The notes under the pieces: generated by a model
What the model was told of the DNA's origin: nothing
The model's input: only the letters and a program-made list of their open reading frames with translations
The model's database searches: none
Assembly (NCBI GenBank): GCA_900553865.1
Contig: USFC01000021.1
Location: 1 to 20,427, forward strand
Reading direction: 5' to 3'
DNA: 20,427 nt
From: an uncultured Clostridium sp.
GTDB taxonomy: Bacteria; Bacillota; Clostridia; TANB77; CAG-508
Position numbers and translations under genes: made by a program
Shown here: piece after piece, positions 15,335 through 20,427 of the stretch
How the letters are laid out: each line of letters starts with the position of its first letter
Numbering within the stretch: position 1 is the stretch's first letter

Positions 15335-16876
15335 TTAATTATTTAATTGTCTGAAATTAAAATATATATCTACCTGTTTATCTTGATGTATCTCAATTCT
15401 ATTAATAATTACTTTCATAGTTTCCGGTGTTGGCTTATTTAGGCTTAAAAATTCTTGCACAACACTTTTTATTTTTTCAGTATCATCTTGTTTTGATTCT
15501 TCTTTTTGCTGCTTAATTTCTATGTATTCATTTTCTTTTTTCTCTATTTCATTTCTAAATTTTTTCAATAATCTTTCATACATTTCTTCACTTATTTTGT
15601 TGTTTAATTTGTCTATGTACATTTGATCAATATTATTATTTATTAGTTTTATTTCATTTTCTATTTTCTGAAGTATCTTTCCATAATCATATTTATTCAT
15701 ACTCTTTTTTACGTTTAATTCTATTTTTTCACTATCTATTTTTTGAAATAAATTTTTAATATAATTAATTACAGTTTCTTCTAAATTAGAATAGCTAAAT
15801 CCGTGTGATGTGCAAAGCCCTAACTTTGAATTTCGACGATAATTATTACACACCATATAATAATTCCCCTTCTTTTTTCCTCTTACACCAATTTTGTGCT
15901 TACATTCGTAGCATAATAACAATCCATCTAATAAAAACATATTTTTCTTTTCATTTCTATTATAGCTTTGAACTATTACCATTTTTTGCACAGCATCAAA
16001 CATTTTTTTATCTATTATTGGTTCATGCGTGTTTTCCACAATAATCCATTTTTCCTCTGAATTTAGTCTAACTTTTCTATTTTTATAACTTATTCTACAT
16101 CTTTTATTTTGCACAGTTGTACCTATATAAGCTTTATTTTTCAATATATTTTTGACTGTTTTGTTTTCCCAAAATGTTTCTTTATTGTATCTTGACTTAT
16201 TCGCTGTTGGAATATTGTTACTATTCAAATAATCTTTTATTTTTCCAACTTGATCTCCATTAGACGCCATATTAAAGATGCTTCTTACAATTTCAGCCTC
16301 TGGCTCATAGATTATTAATTTATTTTTATCATTTGAATCTTTTATATATCCAAGTGGTGTTTTTCCACCTACCCATTTCCCTTGTTTTTGCATGGTGTGC
16401 ATTGCTGTCCTAATTTTTTTTGATAAGTCTTTAGAATACATATCATTTAATATTGATTTAAATGGTGCAATATCATTGTTACCATTTGATGCTTCAAAAG
16501 TATCTATTCCATCTGTTACTGAAACATATCTTACATTATTTTCTGGAAACCATTTTTCTATATATTCACCTGTTTCTATATAATCACGACCTAAACGAGA
16601 TAAGTCTTTTGTTACAACCATATTAACTTTTCCTGAATTGATATCTCTAATCATTCTTTGAAAAGCTGGTCTATTAAAATTTGTTCCTGTAAAGCCTTGA
16701 TCAATATATATATCTATTAATTGGTATTTCCATCCTAATTTTTGCACATATTCTATTAATAATGTTCTTTGATTTTTTATACTTTCGCTTTCATCATAGC
16801 CTCTGTCTATATCTTCTTTTGATATCCTTATATAAATTGCTACCTTGTATATTGTTTTTTCTATTTGTTCAAGCAT
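15335..16876 (-). CDS. Large serine recombinase (site-specific integrase)
   Basis: 513 residues. It catalyses integration and excision of the element through a serine-DNA intermediate. Catalytic domain about 11-160 with the nucleophile S19 in YIRISKED, the QRTLL region, and TKDLSRLGRDYIETGEYIE. Recombinase domain about 180-300 (GKTPLGYI, AEIVRSIFNMAS, TVKNILKNKAYIG). Zinc-ribbon domain about 340-395, with C-x2-C in LLCYECKHKIG and later Cys in MVCNNY and GLCTSH. Then a long coiled coil (about 415-490) typical of this class. GGAGG lies five bases before the ATG. No in-frame CGG in 513 codons. Neighbouring evidence of insertion into a ZIP gene supports an integrated element. Confidence 0.95.
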   Translation of the reverse strand: MLEQIEKTIYKVAIYIRISKEDIDRGYDESESIKNQRTLLIEYVQKLGWKYQLIDIYIDQGFTGTNFNRPAFQRMIRDINSGKVNMVVTKDLSRLGRDYIETGEYIEKWFPENNVRYVSVTDGIDTFEASNGNNDIAPFKSILNDMYSKDLSKKIRTAMHTMQKQGKWVGGKTPLGYIKDSNDKNKLIIYEPEAEIVRSIFNMASNGDQVGKIKDYLNSNNIPTANKSRYNKETFWENKTVKNILKNKAYIGTTVQNKRCRISYKNRKVRLNSEEKWIIVENTHEPIIDKKMFDAVQKMVIVQSYNRNEKKNMFLLDGLLLCYECKHKIGVRGKKKGNYYMVCNNYRRNSKLGLCTSHGFSYSNLEETVINYIKNLFQKIDSEKIELNVKKSMNKYDYGKILQKIENEIKLINNNIDQMYIDKLNNKISEEMYERLLKKFRNEIEKKENEYIEIKQQKEESKQDDTEKIKSVVQEFLSLNKPTPETMKVIINRIEIHQDKQVDIYFNFRQLNN

Positions 16877-16948
16877 TTTTCCTCCTTTCTATGCTTGATA
16901 AAAACAATTTGAATTTAAATTTTATTATATCTTATTTAAGACAAAATT

Positions 16949-17062
16949 TTAACGCTCAAAAATATCTTTCTTTAAGATATTAATTACTAAGTGTTTTATT
17001 AATTCTTCTAACTCTTCACCTTTTTCGTCGAAGTATATATTGATTTTGAAAGTTTCACTCAT
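16949..17062 (-). CDS. 37-aa small ORF upstream of the recombinase
   Basis: ATG at 17062 with GGGAGAG upstream; the product begins MSETFKINIYFDEKGEELEE and ends in a Lys-rich helix KKDIFER. Acidic, soluble, no known domain. Small proteins of this type often sit directly before large serine recombinases in Clostridia elements, so a partner or directionality role is possible but unproven. The stop is 72 bases before the recombinase ATG. Confidence 0.6.
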   Translation of the reverse strand: MSETFKINIYFDEKGEELEELIKHLVINILKKDIFER

Positions 17063-17377
17063 ATTAATTCACTCTCCCTATACTATATATAGATCTGTTT
17101 TCTTATAAAAATTCTCCCTTAAATTAAAATTAATCAAAAAATTTCCAAATATGTTCATATATAGTTCTAGGGTAGCTATGCGATAGTTTTCACTATCACA
17201 CACCTACCCTAGTTAGTAAAGTATGTCCTCTATTTTGTTTAAAAGCATTGATATTACTGTTTTTTCTAACCATAAAAAATGTTCTTTTTTCAAGTTTGTT
17301 TTACTCAAAAATTTGGACATTTTTAACTCACATGTAATATCAATTTGAACTATTAAAATATCAATAAAAATTGTAAG
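17063..17377. other. 315-bp gene-free stretch with a long hairpin
   Basis: Between the 37-aa ORF and the hydrolase stop codon I see no gene. The only strong structure is the hairpin at 17167-17212. The rest is AT-rich with short T and A runs; no tRNA or convincing promoter. Confidence 0.5.
17167..17212. repeat. Long perfect-ended hairpin CTAGGGTAG...CTACCCTAG
   Basis: Nine-base arms (17167-17175 and 17204-17212) enclose a second stem GATAG/CTATC (17182-17186 with 17193-17197). It is more GC-rich than its surroundings. No T run follows on either strand, so a simple terminator is not clearly indicated; a recombination, origin or protein-binding site is as likely. Confidence 0.6.
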
Positions 17378-18343
17378 TTATCTTTCATAATCTTTGTGTA
17401 ATTCTTGCTTTTTTACTATTCCATTTACACTTCTTATAAATTCTTTTGGTTTCTCACTATGAATACCATGTCCACAATTAAAGTATTCTACTTTGATATT
17501 GCGAATTAATTTTGAAGCTTGCTCTAAATCTTCATCTGATAATGCTCCCTGAATAAGTCCATCTTTACCAATAGTAGTATTTGCTTTCATAAATAAAGTA
17601 TCGCATTTTATATTTGAAAGTAATTCTTCATAATTAACATTTGCATTAAAAGAATCATTATAAAAAGTTTCTCCAAAATAAGGATCATACTCATTCAAGC
17701 CATTAAATCCTTCTAAAAACTTTTTTGGCCAGAATGGAACTTTCAAAGTTTTTTCTGGATGTTGTTTTCTATATTTTAAAGCAAATTCTCCCAATTTATT
17801 TTTTAATTTTTCTCTTGAATTTTCTGGAAAGAAGTTCCAACAATATTGATTCATAAAATAATAATATACAAAATCTTTTTCTTCTTTTTGATTTATATAA
17901 TTATGGCATACTGTTGATAGGTCTTTAAAATTAAAAGTATTAAACCTTCTATTTCCATTACTTGAAAATAAAGGTGGATCTTCCAATATTAAGTTACTAC
18001 AGAAATTAGAATTAGAGGCAATGTAACAAGCAATTAATCCTCCAGATGAATGTCCTAAAACAGATATATTACTATTAGTAATAGCTTGTATAAATTCAAT
18101 TAAATCATTTCCTTGAGTTACTAAATTATATTTTTCTTTATTATGAGAACTTTTGCCATGTCCATAGCAATCTACCAAAATCAAATGAAAGTTTTTTGCT
18201 AAATCTTTTGCAATTTTTGAATAACTAACTGCACTTGTTCCCTGAGCATGAATAATTAGTAATATAGGTTTATGGTTATCTGTTTCATAATAGTTAATTA
18301 TACTATTATCACTTGTTCTAAATTGTTTATTTATTAAATACAT
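17378..18343 (-). CDS. Alpha/beta hydrolase
   Basis: 321 residues of the alpha/beta-hydrolase fold. The oxyanion region reads LLIIHAQGTS (about 28-37), followed by VDCYGHGKSS (57-66). The nucleophile elbow is G97-H98-S99-S100-G101, with S99 the predicted active serine; the catalytic histidine is likely H292 or H295 in NCGHGIHSEKP near the end. A lid region lies about 125-230. Substrate cannot be told; esterase, lipase or peptidase activity is possible. No signal peptide, so cytoplasmic. It starts 10 bases after the AbrB-like gene, which probably belongs to the same transcript and may regulate it. Confidence 0.9.
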   Translation of the reverse strand: MYLINKQFRTSDNSIINYYETDNHKPILLIIHAQGTSAVSYSKIAKDLAKNFHLILVDCYGHGKSSHNKEKYNLVTQGNDLIEFIQAITNSNISVLGHSSGGLIACYIASNSNFCSNLILEDPPLFSSNGNRRFNTFNFKDLSTVCHNYINQKEEKDFVYYYFMNQYCWNFFPENSREKLKNKLGEFALKYRKQHPEKTLKVPFWPKKFLEGFNGLNEYDPYFGETFYNDSFNANVNYEELLSNIKCDTLFMKANTTIGKDGLIQGALSDEDLEQASKLIRNIKVEYFNCGHGIHSEKPKEFIRSVNGIVKKQELHKDYER

Positions 18344-18353
18344 TCTTATTACC

Positions 18354-18548
18354 TCATTTCTTTAATATATCATCTGCTAAATCTTCTATTACATCTGACT
18401 TTACAAGTGCAATTCCTTTTTCTTTATCACATAAAACAATAATAGAATCCCCAGACTTTATATCAAACATTTTTCTTGCTTCTACTGGTATTACAATCTG
18501 CCCCTTTTCTCCTACTTTACAGATACCTACATACTTATCTTTTTCCAT
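18354..18548 (-). CDS. AbrB/SpoVT-type DNA-binding protein
   Basis: 64 residues with the swapped-hairpin AbrB signature: CKVGEKGQIVIPVEARKMFDIKSGDSIIVL (about 10-39). Such proteins act as dimeric transcription regulators or antitoxins. GGAGAAA precedes the ATG. Placement directly before the hydrolase suggests local regulation. No toxin partner is evident, so a toxin-antitoxin role is not supported. Confidence 0.88.
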   Translation of the reverse strand: MEKDKYVGICKVGEKGQIVIPVEARKMFDIKSGDSIIVLCDKEKGIALVKSDVIEDLADDILKK

Positions 18549-18610
18549 TTTATATTTCTCCTTTGAATCTTATTTGTTATACTTTTCATACTTATTATAC
18601 CTTATTGATA

Positions 18611-18648
18611 TAAAAAAAGCAATAGAAATTTTTGTAAAATCTATTACT
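18611..18648 (-). terminator. Intrinsic terminator after the 65-aa gene
   Basis: Nine-bp stem with one G-T pair (18640-18648 with 18618-18626) then TTTTTTTA on the minus strand. It separates the 65-aa gene from the AbrB-hydrolase pair. Confidence 0.75.
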
Positions 18649-18675
18649 TTCTATTCGCTAAATGTAATTTTACAG

Positions 18676-18873
18676 TTACTTTTGATATTTTTCTGGCATT
18701 AATTTTATATCTCGAATCATATCTCCATTAATCATTCTATTTCCGTTTTTTTCTTCAACTTTTACCCAGTTATCTTCTATCATAACTATTTTACCTTGTA
18801 TTGCAAAAGATTCATTAAACAAACTAATGGTACATACTTTATTCATAAATTCTGTTATCATTTCTTTTGGCAT
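18676..18873 (-). CDS. Small conserved protein of unknown function (65 aa)
   Basis: The start at 18873 has AAGGTAGG five bases upstream; a longer frame exists but its added part is Lys/Arg-rich with no better site. The product (MPKEMITEFMNKVCTISLFN, then IQGKIVMIEDNWVKVEEKNG and MINGDMIRDIKLM) looks like a compact beta-barrel of Sm-like or DUF6897 type, found widely in Clostridia. Function unknown. Single-gene unit with its own terminator. Confidence 0.7.
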   Translation of the reverse strand: MPKEMITEFMNKVCTISLFNESFAIQGKIVMIEDNWVKVEEKNGNRMINGDMIRDIKLMPEKYQK

Positions 18874-19040
18874 CTTTCTTTTCCTACCTTTCTTTTTTCT
18901 TTTCATTATTCCTAAATATAATTTATTATTACTTCTTGGTATTATTATACAACAAAAGATTATAATAAACAAAAACAACCAATAATTTATTTTTATCATC
19001 TCCTATCCATCAAATCCATATATATAATTATTAACTACAT

Positions 19041-19553
19041 TTATTTTTCTATTTTTTTATAAGCATTGTTTTCAACATATATCATCATTTGATTATATAG
19101 CACTACATAAAATAGTGTAGATAACATTCCTGCTATCACACCAATAATATAACCTTCAACATTTTGATATTTAAGAACAATTATAAGCACAATCAAACTT
19201 ATAAAGCAAATAATCATTTTTGATATATGCTCTTTTTTCCACTTTTTCTTATAAAAATCTATTTTTTCTTTTAGTGTAAATGAACTATTTTCTAATACAT
19301 TTAATAAATTCTTGTCTGCTACTTCCTTATATTTTTCATCTAATATATTTTCTCCGATAAATAATTCATTTAAAGTAATATTTAATATTTTACACAAATC
19401 TTGTATAATCGAAACATCTGGAAGATTCAAACCTCTTTCCCACTTACTTACAGCATTTTTACTTATATTTAATTGTTCTGCTAATCGTTCTTGTGTTAAG
19501 TTATTTTCTTTCCTTTTTTCAGCAATGAATTTTCCAATCTTTTCTTGATTCAT
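19041..19553 (-). CDS. XRE-family transcription regulator with two membrane segments
   Basis: 170 residues from the ATG at 19553, which has GAAGGGAT upstream; an earlier ATG (19607) lacks one. Residues 4-60 form a clear helix-turn-helix: IGKFIAEKRKENNLTQERLA, NISKNAVSKWERGLNLPDVS, IQDLCKILNITLNELF. After a linker, two hydrophobic segments (about 112-130 and 135-157) would place it in the membrane, an arrangement common in Clostridia regulators that sense envelope signals. Next to a DUF3592 membrane protein read in the same direction, 102 bases upstream, so the two may be linked. Confidence 0.88.
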   Translation of the reverse strand: MNQEKIGKFIAEKRKENNLTQERLAEQLNISKNAVSKWERGLNLPDVSIIQDLCKILNITLNELFIGENILDEKYKEVADKNLLNVLENSSFTLKEKIDFYKKKWKKEHISKMIICFISLIVLIIVLKYQNVEGYIIGVIAGMLSTLFYVVLYNQMMIYVENNAYKKIEK

Positions 19554-19654
19554 ATTATCCCTTCTTTCAAGAATAATTGTATAATATAATTTATAAAAAA
19601 TACACACACCTTTGGTTTACTTCACTTATAACTTGTAATTTGTATTTTACTTTC

Positions 19655-20359
19655 CTATCTTAAATCTATTATATTTTTTGTCAAAGACTCTATATCAATG
19701 GTATATTTCTTTTTATTATTGTCAATATATACAGGAAATTGCTTTATATTTTTTTCTTCTATTATGTTTTCTGGATTTATCCAAATATTTGTACTTTTAA
19801 ATATATACTTATTATTATCTAATGGATTGTTCCATTCACAAATAATATTATATGGGCATTTTCCATTTACTCGGTATGAAGTATTTAAAACTGTTTCGAC
19901 ATAGTTCGCGTATATTAATTCTCCATTTTCTTTTAATCTTTTTTCTAATCTTCTCTTATTAATTTTTACTAATATTCCAGTTCCTCCTATTATTAGAAAA
20001 ATCAATCCAATTCCAGGAAATATTAAAAATAATAAATCCAAAGATTTCACACCTATTTTGCTTGGGTTATCTTTGTCATAATATATTTTTATTTCTTTAC
20101 CTTCATAAAAACTAGAAGAATAACTATTTAATATTGATTCGTATTCTTTTCCTTCAACAGTATATGAAACATATACTTCATGATTTCTATTATGATTAGT
20201 ATTTCTATACGATGATATTTCTGTAATAGTTCCTACTGTATCTACTTTATTTGCATAGTTAAAGATATTTCCAAACACAACCAATCCAATTATAACAAAT
20301 ATTGCCCCAATACTGGCAAATATAATCCATATTAAATTTTCTAACTTATTTTCTTTCAT
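19655..20359 (-). CDS. DUF3592-type membrane protein
   Basis: 234 residues from the ATG at 20359 (GGGGAG ten bases upstream; a TTG at 20368 is too close to that site). Two membrane segments, about 8-32 and 105-130, flank an extracellular beta domain with VGTITEISSYRN, YVSYTVEGKEYES and KIYYDKDNPSKIG, the usual DUF3592 pattern; a cytoplasmic tail of about 100 residues follows. No catalytic motif. TATAAT lies on the minus strand near 20411-20416. Function unknown. Confidence 0.8.
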   Translation of the reverse strand: MKENKLENLIWIIFASIGAIFVIIGLVVFGNIFNYANKVDTVGTITEISSYRNTNHNRNHEVYVSYTVEGKEYESILNSYSSSFYEGKEIKIYYDKDNPSKIGVKSLDLLFLIFPGIGLIFLIIGGTGILVKINKRRLEKRLKENGELIYANYVETVLNTSYRVNGKCPYNIICEWNNPLDNNKYIFKSTNIWINPENIIEEKNIKQFPVYIDNNKKKYTIDIESLTKNIIDLR

Positions 20360-20427
20360 AAAATCCAATCTCCCCTACAACTTACTATTTTTTGCTTTGT
20401 TTACACCATATATTATATCATGAAAAA

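Noticed and set aside
18354..18548. AbrB-like protein as antitoxin of a toxin-antitoxin pair
   Set aside because: The neighbour is a full alpha/beta hydrolase, not a small toxin, and no other candidate is adjacent.
1..20427. CRISPR arrays, tRNA or rRNA genes
   Set aside because: No regularly spaced repeats of CRISPR type and no tRNA or rRNA sequences were recognised on either strand.

Overview
The window is AT-rich DNA from a low-GC Firmicute, most likely an uncultured spore-forming Clostridia. The signs are a DUF4321-radC-mreBCD-mrdA-minC operon, MecA, two small CotF-type coat proteins, LL-diaminopimelate aminotransferase (DapL) sequence, and Clostridia-style repeats built on GGGGAC...GTCCC. 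Most genes are on the minus strand.

Layout. 1-185: start of rpsJ, with a ~240-nt structured leader and a consensus promoter. 568-2157: a chimeric ORF joining the N-terminus of a secreted surface protein to the C-terminal two thirds of DapL. 2434-3263: two overlapping plus-strand genes of unknown function. 3264-3509: repeats and inverted repeats. 3510-9715: the cell-shape operon (minC, mrdA, mreD, mreC, mreB, radC, DUF4321, listed right to left in transcription order) from a good sigma-A-type promoter. 9925-10533: mecA on the plus strand, ending in a bidirectional terminator shared with a minus-strand M23 peptidase (10599-11594). 11800-12308: two coat-type genes around a tandem 34-bp repeat. 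12473-14801: pcrA helicase. 14969-15265: a zinc transporter (ZIP) gene cut off at its 5' side, directly next to a large serine recombinase (15335-16876). From there to 20427 lies probable mobile-element DNA: a 37-aa ORF, a long hairpin, an AbrB-like protein with an alpha/beta hydrolase, a 65-aa protein, an XRE regulator with membrane segments, and a DUF3592 membrane protein.

Main observation. Three conserved housekeeping genes (mreB, mreC, pcrA) are each split into two frames. In all three the break is at an in-frame CGG codon followed by A, and skipping one base (CGG A -> C|GGA) restores the full-length protein with Gly at that point. I checked CGG triplets on the coding strands by hand. About thirty lie out of frame; the only in-frame ones in roughly 5,700 codons are these three. 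This fits a genome where CGG no longer encodes Arg and instead triggers +1 frameshifting, or where CGGA is read as a four-base Gly codon. A sequencing artefact cannot be excluded from sequence alone, but it would have to insert the same base in the same context three times.
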